Part shown: positions 11,316 through 19,960 of the stretch, in pieces | Layout: each line of letters starts with the position of its first letter | Numbering within the stretch: position 1 is the first letter of the stretch | Origin: Byssothecium circinans | Lineage: Eukaryota; Ascomycota; Dothideomycetes; Pleosporales; Massarinaceae | Reading direction: 5' to 3' | Assembly (NCBI GenBank): GCA_010015675.1 | Contig: ML976981.1 | Coordinates: 786,258 to 816,268, forward strand | Length of the DNA: 30,011 bases | The notes under the pieces: generated by a model | Database searches by the model: none | What the model was told of the DNA's origin: nothing | What the model saw: only the letters and a program-made list of their open reading frames with translations | Made by a program: the position numbers and the translations under genes

Positions 11316-11482
11316 TTTAATCAGGTGGGTGGAGAGAAAATACGTGTTTTAATGAGAGGCTGAGTTCTGGGCGGATGGCTTGGAACAGTGGGTGGCTCGC
11401 ATCAGTGCCGGCTAGCTTAGCAAGATACAGCTCTAGGAACTAAGTGTCATTCTGGTTCTTTCAGATAGGTCTAGAACCAAAA

Positions 11483-11990
11483 CTACCCTTCTGCCATCTC
11501 TGCCTTAATAGCAGCAACAACCTCTTTTGCTGTGTCGAAACGACGCTCGCAGCAGCACCCTTGAATAATACCTGCAAATGGCACGTCGACGAGGTCTAGA
11601 AACTGCCCTTGTTTATAGAGTTTACGCACACGATCCATGTAATCCAGTCGCTCCTCACCCTGTGGCGCTGGACCGTCGTGAAATGGCTAATGCCCAGTCA
11701 TAATAATATAGATGACGATGCTAAGACTGTATAGATCAAGTTTTGGCGATTTTAGTTGATCGCCTGTCATCCACGGGTCGCTAAAGGGATCGTCAGGGAG
11801 CAGCTCGCCAAATACGTCCAGCGCCTCGCATCTAGCGCCGCCAAAGTCAGCGAGAAGCAATTCTGGAATTCGTCCAGCGCGATGAACAAGGACATTTGTT
11901 GTACCAAGATTTGAGTGGATAATCCCTTTCTCGTGGATGTATTCAACGGCTTGCGCAACCATCCAGTGCGGGCGATCACGCGCCGTCAGG
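11483..11990 (-). pseudogene. protein-kinase-like gene fragment with one nonsense codon
   Basis: On the minus strand, about 170 codons form the C-lobe of a fungal kinase-like protein: VAQAVEYIHEKGIIHSNL (catalytic loop, with HSN in place of HRD), GTTNVLV, LLADFGGARC (an intact DFG), SDPWMTGDQLKSPKLDLYSL (activation segment and helix F) and a C-terminal tail ending in AAIKAEMAEG at the TAG of 11483-11485. A TAG at 11687-11689 splits the frame in a position usually occupied by Trp (followed by PFHDGPAPQGEE). The N-lobe with the Gly-rich loop and Lys is missing, since the similarity stops near 11,990. Loss of the HRD Asp, the nonsense codon and the truncation point to a pseudogene. Confidence 0.75.
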
Positions 11991-12104
11991 TAATCTTAAC
12001 CTCCCTCGCCCGCCAGCGACATCTACTAACCCTCTGGCGCCGGACAGACGCCACCCTGCAACGTCGGCGGCGCGCTCCTCCGCAAGGGCCGCTACGTCTC
12101 GTGC

Positions 12105-12534
12105 CCAAGTTTGGGAGCAACGCGCCATTCTTCACCCGCCTACCGCGCAAGGTGCGCAACCTCGTCTATAACTATCTGGCGCGACGGACTACACATCCTT
12201 CAGCAGTACGGCCGCTTTCGGTACAGCGTCACGTACGGTGCGCACCACGATGCGCAGCCACCGACACACGCGGCTGCTGGCGTGCAAGCAGATAATGGAC
12301 GAAGCGATCTGCTACTTCCACACGTAGCCCCACTGACACTTTGGGAGCCGCCGCGCTGTCAGGATTCCATCATCGCTCATCTTCCCTATGACCCTGGAGC
12401 ACGCGTACACCCTATGCCTCTGCGTGCAGGATTGCCCAGCGCTCGAGGAAGGCCGCAGCTGGAAGACGGACTAGTTCGACGACAAGATGGAGCCGATTAC
12501 CAAATGCACTATGCACCGGCGACTGTTGACATGA
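12105..12534 (+). pseudogene. F-box-like/2EXR-type fungal protein, frameshifted
   Basis: Three overlapping plus-strand frames together resemble a common fungal protein type that opens with an F-box-like helix. The first reads FFTRLPRKVRNLVYNYL. A shift near 12,175 leads to WRDGLHILQQYGRFRYSVTY, and a second shift near 12,250 leads to RLLACKQIMDEAICYFHT. After a TAG the same frame gives MTLEHAYTLCLCVQDC and runs, with one more TAG, to TGA at 12532-12534. Two frameshifts plus nonsense codons argue for a pseudogene rather than introns, since I see no matching GT...AG pair at the shifts. The base composition is GC-rich and not RIP-like. The uninterrupted 209-codon frame over the same region mixes these pieces and is not a real protein. 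Confidence 0.55.
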
Positions 12535-13155
12535 CTAAGTCGAATAGATGGATTAAACTGGTGACATGCGCTTTGCCCAGGTACAAGGTCCAACACGCTG
12601 GTGCTTCTCGTGGCTACGGTTGCGCCGTGCGATGGCCATGGGCGCAGCTGGCGAGCTTGCGCTCCAGCGGGCGGATATGTTCGGGATATGCGTCGCGAGG
12701 GGTGATAGGTTCGTCGCGGGATGTTGATGTTTTTGTGTGAATATGACGATAGTGGGCGTTCGATCGCTCCGAACTAGACTGCAGGCTATTCTCGAGGGTA
12801 ATATCCATCGAAAGTTCCTCAAGGCTCGCGCGATTGTTCACAACCGTCTCACCAAGCCCCTACTCGAGCTATTGCACAATACCGTTGTTTAGCGGTTGTC
12901 GTTTGAGCGGAGGGGTCAACGCGGTAATCGGGAGGCTTCACTAGGGATCAATTAATGGTTCCTCAAAGCTTAATGAGTGGGCAATTACATTCGAAGTACT
13001 AAACAATAGATATGCCATTAAGTAGCCTGTAGCGTTTGAGGATGTTAGGCCAGGTTTCTTAATCGCGTGGAGCGTAGCTTGAGCGCTGAGAGACACAAGG
13101 ACACGTGGAGCACCAGCCACAGGCTTGACATTGCCACATTAAAACCAGCGCTTAT
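12535..13155. other. intergenic stretch, one doubtful small ORF
   Basis: A minus-strand frame of 75 codons from ATG 12841 to 12614 (MNNRASLEELSMDITLENSL...) has somewhat protein-like composition and can be extended upstream past a stop. I recognise no family and do not call it a gene. From 12,850 to 13,150 nothing is recognisable except the probable left end of the Tc1-like element. An 8-base AGCGTAGC at 13071-13078 has an inverted partner at 14373-14380, which is a tentative terminal-repeat relic. Confidence 0.3.
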
Positions 13156-14301
13156 TCAGTATTTTGTAGGTCCCCCATCTGCAGCAATTACAGCAAGGCA
13201 GCGCTCCCTCATATTGCCCATATACTTTTCAAATTCCTGGGGCTCAAGCTTCTCCCATTCCTCCTCTGCGTACTGCCTCACTTCCTCCTTTGTTGTAGGA
13301 AATCTCCGTTGTATCCTCCCCTTTAACAGCCGCCAGAGATTCTCAATCGGGTTTAAATTAGGGGAATTAGCTGGCCATTCCATTACAAGCATGCCATTCT
13401 GCTCTCAAGCCAGGCGCGTTGCTTTTGCTGAGTGAATTGAGGCATTGTCCTCTACAAGAATAGGCTGGTATTGTGTTGTTTGCCATAATTCCCATGCAAA
13501 GGCCTTAATATTAGGGCATATATATGTCCTGTAGACGTCGCCATTTATTGTCTTCTTCTTATAGCTAAGCTCAATTGCCCAATCCTTTTCAAAAACAACG
13601 AAAGGCCCTTTCTTCCCATGGGAGATGCTGCCATGAATCATCCAGCTTAAATAGCCCCTAAATTTAGGGACACAGCAATCAATATCGTATTTCTCCTTAG
13701 CACGTCTAGTAACAAAGACCTGGCCTCCCCTAGTTTGAATAGACGCTTCATCCGTCTAGATTACTGCTGCCCACATCTCAGGAGTCCATTCTAGATGGGA
13801 ATAGGCCCATTTTAGCCGGGCCCCTCGTTGTTCGGGCGTGATAAGGGGCTTTTCTGTTGCAGTACGGCGAAAATACCCCTCCTTTTTAAAGGCCTTTAAC
13901 AAGGATCGCTTACAGGCAGATATCCCTTCAAGAAAGGCGATCTCTTCAAAGGGCTTCTGTCGGTGCCGGCGATCCTGCTTTGCTCGTGCAACTAGGCGCT
14001 GTCGTGTTGGGGTATCAATATTCGGCTTCCTTCCTCTCTGCTTTTGAGGGGTCCATGGATTTAGGAGAGAATTTGATATCGTTCTACGAGGTATGCCAAG
14101 GGAGGCAGCAATCCTTTCGTGATTCCAGCCAACGTATTGAGCGAGGGAATGAGTAATATCACGCTCACGGTAGGAGAGCCGGGTCCCTGGATCTCGAAGC
14201 GGATCTCGAAGAATTGGGTATTGAATTCTTGGTGGAGGATGGTGGCCACGCTGCCGGCGAACAAGATTCGGCATATTCAGGATACAGGATATAGGATACA
14301 A
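13156..14301 (-). pseudogene. Tc1/mariner-like transposase, two nonsense codons
   Basis: One minus-strand frame runs from ATG 14301 to TAA 13156 (about 381 codons) with two stops: TAG at 13756-13758, directly before TDEAS where Trp is usual, and TGA at 13405-13407 after KATRLA, where CGA is a likely source. The N-terminal half holds HTH segments (HERIAASLGIPRRTISNSLL) and a basic linker. The catalytic DDE_3-type residues are present: Asp in TDEAS, Asp in LVEDNASIHSA and Glu in NPIENLW, with 34 residues between the last two, so DD34E. A functional enzyme would excise and reinsert its element at TA. An alternative start is Met at MPNLVRRQRG. Both stops fit C-to-T or G-to-A change, so light RIP is possible. 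Confidence 0.85.
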
Positions 14302-14466
14302 GGATCTCTTCCCGTTGTTTTATATTATTACCTAGCTGTTCTGGTGGCTTCTGCGTATTTATAATACGAAGCGCTACGCTGTATATGGCTAAGACAGCGC
14401 CAGCGCTAGCAGAGAGGGCAGCCCGCTCAGGTTACCCCCTTGTAATGCTGTCTAACTATTTGGGTA

Positions 14467-15189
14467 ATGCAACTTCAACCCCGCACCGGCTCTTTAACCC
14501 CACGTCTGTGTCTCTCTGGAGCAATGTTCTCTAACTTGCGCAACTTCGTTACCGACCCTGACGGATGGCTGGGCCAGAGCTTATACTTCAACAATCTTTT
14601 CTCTGGAAAATGGGGCGACAAACAGGAGGATAGCTCATACTTCATTGAGACCGACGCCAACCTCTTCGAACACATCCTTCGGTATCTCCGCACTGGTGTT
14701 TTGCCAGTTTTCTATGACAGGCTGGCAGGCCACGACTTTCCCCTGTACCAAGCTCTACTCGGGGAATCAAAATATTTCGCCATTGGCAGGCTAGAAAAGT
14801 GGTTATGCGAGCGAAAATACCTGGAGGCTGTCAAGATACAATACATCGCCAAGGAGACTCAGGAACGTGGCTCTTACCGAAAACACACTACATGCTGGCC
14901 TAATGGTCACACATCTATGCTGGAGGATCATTTTGTTGAGATTACAACAAGGAGCAATACGGAGACCACAATCCTTCCCGTGACAGTGCAGCGGAACAAA
15001 TTCTATTGCCCGGACGCAAAACATGGCAAGAGTAGCGAAGAATACTGTAGGAGCTGTGCTAGCCGGGCAAGGGACCAAGGAATCCCTGGTGTTGGTGGGT
15101 GGAGAACGGAGGATGAACTCATTTGGTGTATCGTGCAAAAAGAAGTCGTTTTCGACCACGATCTCTGCGTCAATGCATTTCGAGAATGA
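14467..15189 (+). CDS. BTB/POZ (KCTD-like, T1-type) domain protein
   Basis: This is a 240-residue open frame with a potassium-channel-tetramerisation-type BTB domain in roughly residues 30-120. It shows SLYFNNLFSGKWGD, then SYFIETDANLFEHILRYLR, TGVLPVFYD, and LYQALLGESKYFAIGRLEKWL. Such domains mediate homo-oligomerisation, often as cullin-3 adaptors in animals; the role in fungi is mostly unknown. The C-terminal half has a Cys-rich stretch (YCPDAKH...EYCRSC) and ends in VQKEVVFDHDLCVNAF, as in related fungal proteins. The first strand with the usual VGG-x-x-F motif is not clear, so the N-terminus may be eroded or an upstream exon missed. The gene starts about 165 bases from the Tc1-like transposase start, on the other strand. 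I see no stop or frameshift. Confidence 0.7.
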   Translation: MQLQPRTGSLTPRLCLSGAMFSNLRNFVTDPDGWLGQSLYFNNLFSGKWGDKQEDSSYFIETDANLFEHILRYLRTGVLPVFYDRLAGHDFPLYQALLGESKYFAIGRLEKWLCERKYLEAVKIQYIAKETQERGSYRKHTTCWPNGHTSMLEDHFVEITTRSNTETTILPVTVQRNKFYCPDAKHGKSSEEYCRSCASRARDQGIPGVGGWRTEDELIWCIVQKEVVFDHDLCVNAFRE

Positions 15190-15653
15190 TGATTAGTTCG
15201 CACTTCGACTGAGTGGTACAATGTGTCGATGGTTATTATGCTCTCGATCTCGAAGGCTCTGTATACCCCGAAGTGTGACTGGCGCAGTAGATGAGCTATG
15301 ATGTGAGCCCACATTTCCTAAATCCCTACTCGTTGGTGTGCTCGACCAGATTGAATTTCTCCTTAGCTGTACTTTCGAATTATGAGCTTGTATATCTGGA
15401 ACTTCAACTTTCACCTAGCGCCTTCTGCTTCTGCAAAGCATGTGTATGGTGGCGCTGGAGTTGCGGGGGATGAGGACGACGAATGTGCAAGGGGAGGCGA
15501 AGGAGGCGTCCATGGCTACAGCGGCAACGTTACTCGAGGAGGAATTAACTTAGGGTCGGGTTACAGTCCAATTCGTATCGCTACGTCTTCAATCTCCTTT
15601 TCTACCTCCCTCCGAATTGCGTCGAAGTCCATGCGCCGTGCTCTTCCACTGGG
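15190..15653. other. intergenic region before the truncated copia element
   Basis: No 5' LTR is present: nothing here matches the LTR at about 19,798-19,960. The small open frames on both strands have low-complexity Gly/Ser/Arg-rich translations and no family signature. The junction where copia sequence begins lies near 15,648, immediately before the first readable integrase codons. Confidence 0.45.
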
Positions 15654-18600
15654 ATGGAAATCACCGCGGCACAAATTAGGGCCAAAATTAAGGCGGTGTG
15701 CCCAGTGTGCGCGGTTACACGGGCTCTAGTTAAGATCCCACGCGATCCAGCCAAGCGTCATGCGCGAGAACCAGGACAGATGGTCCATGTCGATGTATGG
15801 GGACCATACCCGATAGAGGGATTTGATGGTACGAAGTACTTCCTATTCATCACCGACGACTGCACCCGGTATACGTGGAGTGCACGGTTCGATCGCAAAT
15901 ATCAACTCCTCGAGGTTTTCAAATCTTTAGTCAAATTCATCCAGAAAGCCTACAATATCACCATTCGGTGCTGTCGTTTAGACAACGAATTTGAAAATGG
16001 ACCGGTTGGTAGGTGGTGCGACACCCATTCCATTACCCGAGAACCTATCGAACCCTATGCACACTATCAGAATGGGGTCGCTGAAAGAACCAACCGTACA
16101 ATTCGAGAAAGGACCGCACCTATGGTGCAAGAATCGTCCATATCTGGACAAGTCTCAAAGATCATCTCAGAGAAGGGGACTGAGCTCTTGCGGATCTCCA
16201 GTATCCCCGAGAACCTCTGGCCAGAAGCTATACAGCATGCTGTCTGGCTCAAGAATCGAACACCGTCACGCGCACTACGTAAGAATGACGCGAAGACTCC
16301 ATATGAAGCCCTGAAGGATATCAAACCTACTCTTACAAGAGAACGTATATGGGGCAGCAGGGCATATGTCACTTACCCTCTAGAATTTCGAGCTTCAGCT
16401 GAAATGACGAAGCTGCATAGCCCTCGTGGGTGGCTAGGCTATTTCGTCGGCTGCGAGAGCGAGGCGATGTATCACATCTACTCTCCTGAGAAACACAAGG
16501 TCTATCGAATTGGTGTTGCCCGAGTTGAGGACGGTGAGGGACTAGATGATCCTCATGATGCACCTTGCCTAGAAGACAGAGTTCCTACCCTGGATGCTAA
16601 CGCCCCAGATCAGCTCTCCTCGGAAGGCGAAGATGAGACATCTGAGGGCGATGATAATGACAGTGATGTTGGCTTTTTTCCGAGGGAAACAGGATCACTC
16701 TCGCAAACGGAATCACACGCCGCAGACACTACGAACCAATCGCAATCTGAGGTCGAAGACGCAGAAAATGAAGATGAGAGTGAGGCCGAAACAGCAGGAC
16801 CAATAATCACGTCCAAGTACTTTAATCAACCTAGCCACGCCGGTATGGCCAAGCGCAAGAATGCCAACGAAACGATGATCGCACCGAAGAGGAGCCGCCA
16901 GGCCACCCATAATCAAGGCGAAGTCGACGAAAATAATGCACTCTCAGAAGCATCAGATATGAGCGATGACTCCTGGTACTACTCGGACGACGGCAAGGTG
17001 TCTGCAGCCTACTGGGACTTTGTCGCCAGACACGGGAAGCGCACAAGGAAGAACTACTTTCCAGACGACGAGAAGTGTGACCACTGCTTCCGGTACGGCA
17101 GAACGTGCGACTTGACATTAGAAGGAATGCCGTGCTCGACTTGTAAAGACAGAAGAAACCTGTGCAGAGAACAGACAAGGAAAACCAAGAGACTAGTACT
17201 TCCGGAAAACCGCAACAGAAAGAAGACGTTTACTGGCACAAAACAGGACCCACCCTGCAGGAAATGCTTCCAAGGACGCTCCAAATGCTACCTCGTTGGC
17301 CCACTCGGCTCACAGTGTGACAGTTGTAAGAGGAAGAACAAGCCATGCGACTGGAATCTAGACGGGGCAAAGCAATCTAGACCGTGGGAAACGCAGAAAC
17401 AGGCAAGACAAGAAAGACTCGGATTCACGCCAGTTCCTTGAGATCAAAAATGCTATCGGTGCGCGGGGAAAACCCTGCTTTGTGATGGAAAACACCCATG
17501 CAACAAGTGCAATACCGACTTACTTCGCCGATCATGTCGGCCTCAAGGGGTGGAGAAACTTCCTTCGTGCATCAAGTGCAACGCAACAGGAGGAAAGGCC
17601 TGTGATCGAGGACGTCCATGCAAGGCATGCGTCGACAAAAAGAACAATTGTACTTATGTCGACCAAAACGGCCTGGTACTCGGATCATATCGGGCTTCTG
17701 ATACGCGTATGCCGAACGGATTCTCTTCTGTGGGTACTCTAGCGGAAGGGGAATCATCTGATGATGAATGCGCACGCTGTAACCAACGGAGAAAAAATTG
17801 CGATGGGGAACAGCCATGTCTCCCATGTGTGAAGGCCCAAGGAAGCCAGAAGACTACACACTGCCATTATCGGCGATCTGACGGGACATATGAATCTTGG
17901 GCGATCCAACCATTTGAGTTAGATGTTTCAGGCCAGCAGAAACTCCAGGAAGATTATGAGAATTACGATGGTCGGAGGAGGCATATCGTCTTAACCAAGA
18001 CAAAACAGTCTAGAAAAGAGGAAAACGACAAATGCGAAGGTGACGGAACCGACGACGAGGACGGGCCAAACAACCGACATCAGGCAGCCAAGGATAACTT
18101 TAAACAGTTTAGGTTTGGTTTGTCTGCATACAATCGACACGGTCTAGCACTCCACCAACTTAGGCTAAGTGGTATTGCTAACGCGAAATACCACCAAGCA
18201 AAAAAGGAAGAACTACAGTCTCACTACGAGAAAGGTACTTGGGCAGTCGTCCCACTCCCTGAAGGCGCCAAGCCTGTCACTTCCCGATGGGTGACCACCG
18301 ACAAATACGGACCAGACGGTAAAATCATAAAACACAAAGCTCGGTTGGTTGCTAGAGGCTTTCAACAAGAGGAAGGAATTGACTATGAAGAAACATTTGC
18401 GTCCGTGGTTAAACCCGCCTCAACCCGCATCTTGCTGGCGTTGGCGGCTATTCTCTTCTGGTCGGTACACCAGGGAGATGTTAAAACTGCCTTCCTCAAC
18501 AGCGATCTGGACAAACCAGTCTACATGAGCGCTCTGAAGGACATCAAACTACCCCGTGGATTCTGTCTGATGCTGATAAAAGCCCTTTACGGGCTAAAAC

Positions 18601-19703
18601 AATCTCCACGTGCGTGGTACCAAATGCTTCGGAACACCTTGATCAGCTGGGGTTGGCGCATTTCAGCCTACGATCCATGTGTCTTTATCAATAACACCAC
18701 CAGGCTCATACTCGAAGTCCACGTGGATGACATCAACGTCATGGGCAAGAACATTCAAGCAATCCTTGACTTTAAGACTCAAATCTCACAAACATTCCCT
18801 ATGACTGACGAGGGGGAGTGCTCCTGGTACCTAGGAATGCACGTAGAACAGAAGCCTGGGGAAATTCGCATCCACCAGAAGCAATACATCGACCAGATCG
18901 TCGCCAAGTACGGATTCGGCCAAACTGCGCCGGTCAAGACACCTCTCGATAAAGACATCAAGCTCGCGAAGCAGGATAATTACACCGCTCATCCCAAATT
19001 CCGCACGGTGTACCAGTCCAAAGTCGGATCACTCAACTTTGCCAGCAATCAGACGAGACCAGATATTGCCTTTGCGACGGGCTATGTGGCTCGGTATGCG
19101 TCCAATCCGAACCGAACACATATGAATGCCGTGGATCGCATCTTTTCATACCTAAAAAACGACACAGGGAAAGGGATTGTCTATTCAGGCAGAGAAGGAC
19201 TCCAACTTAAAGGTTTCGTGGACAGCGATTTTGCTGGATGCGAAGATTCTCGGAGGTCAACAACCGGGTGGGTGTTTACGCTCGCGGGCGGACCCGTATC
19301 CTGGTCGTATCAGAGATAGAAAACGGTGGCCACATCAACTATGGATGCAGAGTATATTGCAGGCGCAGAGGCAGCAAAGGAAGCTGTATGGATTCGCAAC
19401 TTTATCAACGACCTTCGTATCCCAGGAGTCCACATCAATACAGTCCCACTATACATTGACAACAACTCGGCTTTAAAGCTTACCAGAAACCCGGAATTCC
19501 ACAGCAGATCCAAACATATCGATGTCAAACACCACTTCGTTCGTGAGAAGGTAGACGAAGGAGTTATTGATACTCAGCGTGTCGATACGAAGGACAGCCT
19601 AGCTGACGTTTTTACCAAAGCTCTTCCAAGGTCCACACATGAGGTAGTGGCGAGTCGACTGAACCTTTTGTCAGGGGGAGGCCCTAAGAAGCACTCTGGG
19701 TGA
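15654..19703 (+). pseudogene. Ty1/copia polyprotein, 5'-truncated, two nonsense codons
   Basis: A single frame of about 1349 codons runs from 15654 to TGA 19701-19703, interrupted by TGA at 17439-17441 and TAG at 19317-19319. Order: the CPVC half of the integrase zinc finger (the His pair is missing with gag and protease), integrase core with Asp47, Asp110 and Glu144 (NGVAERTNRTIRE), an acidic Ser/Glu/Asp linker (about 320-390), a bipartite basic motif near residues 400-415, five Cys clusters (475-737), reverse transcriptase (SRWVTTDKYGPDGKI, GDVKTAFLNSDL, LYGLKQSPRAWY, catalytic HVDD) and RNase H (GFVDSDFAGC, TMDAEYIA, DNNSALKLTRNPEFHSRSKH, KDSLADVFTKALP). The integrase-before-RT order defines copia. 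The stops replace likely CGA and CAG codons, which fits light RIP. The element copied itself via RNA and is now defective. Confidence 0.92.
17076..17864 (+). other. five tandem Zn2Cys6-like clusters inside copia pol
   Basis: Five six-cysteine motifs follow one another in the copia frame: 17076-17165 (spacing 2-6-8-2-6), 17256-17348 (2-6-9-2-6), 17451-17537 (2-6-5-2-8), 17568-17651 (2-7-5-2-6) and 17769-17864 (2-6-5-2-11). Examples of the first half are CDHCFRYGRTC and CARCNQRRKNC. The pattern is that of GAL4-type fungal binuclear zinc clusters, including basic residues between Cys 2 and Cys 3. Position: after the integrase and acidic linker, before reverse transcriptase, with a TGA between the second and third cluster. 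I know of no standard copia domain here. DNA or RNA binding is an inference from the Cys pattern. Confidence 0.8.
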
Positions 19704-19766
19704 AGCTGAAGATGAAAGGAATCATGGGACCCGTTAGGAGTGCCACGGCCCTTCGGCCCATGTCAC

Positions 19767-19776
19767 AGGGGGAGAG
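19767..19776 (+). promoter_or_regulatory. polypurine tract of the copia element
   Basis: AGGGGGAGAG lies 64 bases after the polyprotein stop and just before the LTR region. It is the expected primer site for plus-strand DNA synthesis. It would normally touch the LTR. If the LTR starts at TGTTGAG (19798) a gap of about 20 bases remains, so the LTR may instead start at TGAATCCC (19778). Confidence 0.6.
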
Positions 19777-19797
19777 TTGAATCCCATGATCACGTGT

Positions 19798-19960
19798 TGT
19801 TGAGCTAATTGCCTGGTAGGCAGGTGCGCCACCGTAGGAGACTGCCTGGCAGGCAGTCAGTGGCGCTAGGCAGGAATAGGAGCTACTACGACTATAAAGT
19901 AGTTGTATATCTCCTCATAGAAAGAATCATCACACTTATTCTCAGTTCAGCGTCTCAACT
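19798..19960 (+). repeat. 3' long terminal repeat of the copia element
   Basis: The region starts TGTTGAG and ends CTCAACT, near-perfect short inverted termini as usual for LTRs. It is followed directly by truncated transposase sequence that begins at about 19961. The left limit could also be 19778. No second copy (5' LTR) exists in the window, so the LTR was recognised by position, termini and the sharp right-hand junction. Confidence 0.6.
19826..19866 (+). repeat. long hairpin inside the LTR
   Basis: GCGCCAC (19826-19832) pairs with GTGGCGC (19860-19866), and inside it GACTGCCT (19840-19847) pairs with AGGCAGTC (19851-19858) around a GGC loop. This gives a 15-base-pair two-part stem. In the LTR transcript it would fold strongly and could serve in RNA 3'-end formation, packaging or regulation. 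Its function is not shown. Confidence 0.75.

Larger units (their letters stand above)
7848..11417 (-). mobile_element. outer pogo-like element (copy 2) with nested copy
   Basis: The left end begins AGCTAGCTAACACTAAT and the right end, reverse complemented, begins AGCTAGCCGGCACTGAT. The two match over about 30 bases if C/T and G/A differences are allowed. TA flanks both ends (7846-7847 and 11418-11419), as expected for pogo/Tc1 insertion. The element is split by copy 1 at 7968-9751. Without that insert and its extra TA it is 1784 bp, the same as copy 1. The transposase lies on the minus strand. The part left of about 10,500 is strongly RIP-mutated and the part to the right only slightly. Confidence 0.88.

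Noticed and set aside
12111..12740. 209-codon plus-strand open frame
   Set aside because: Only its start (WRDGLHILQQYG) matches a known protein type. The rest is out of frame relative to the F-box-like remnant and has no family signal.
12614..12841. 75-codon minus-strand hypothetical gene
   Set aside because: No motif, no clear start context and stops just upstream. Not enough to call a gene.
14119..14364. Small plus-strand frame upstream of the BTB gene
   Set aside because: Antisense shadow of the Tc1-like transposase N-terminus.
13071..14380. Terminal inverted repeats of the Tc1-like element
   Set aside because: Only 8 bases (AGCGTAGC) match in inverted orientation and the surrounding bases do not align, so I mention it as a possible relic but do not annotate it.
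17550..19319. A separate gene starting with a Cys-rich region before reverse transcriptase
   Set aside because: It is in the same frame as the integrase part and separated only by the TGA at 17439-17441. Its apparent start is GTG. It is part of one broken copia polyprotein.
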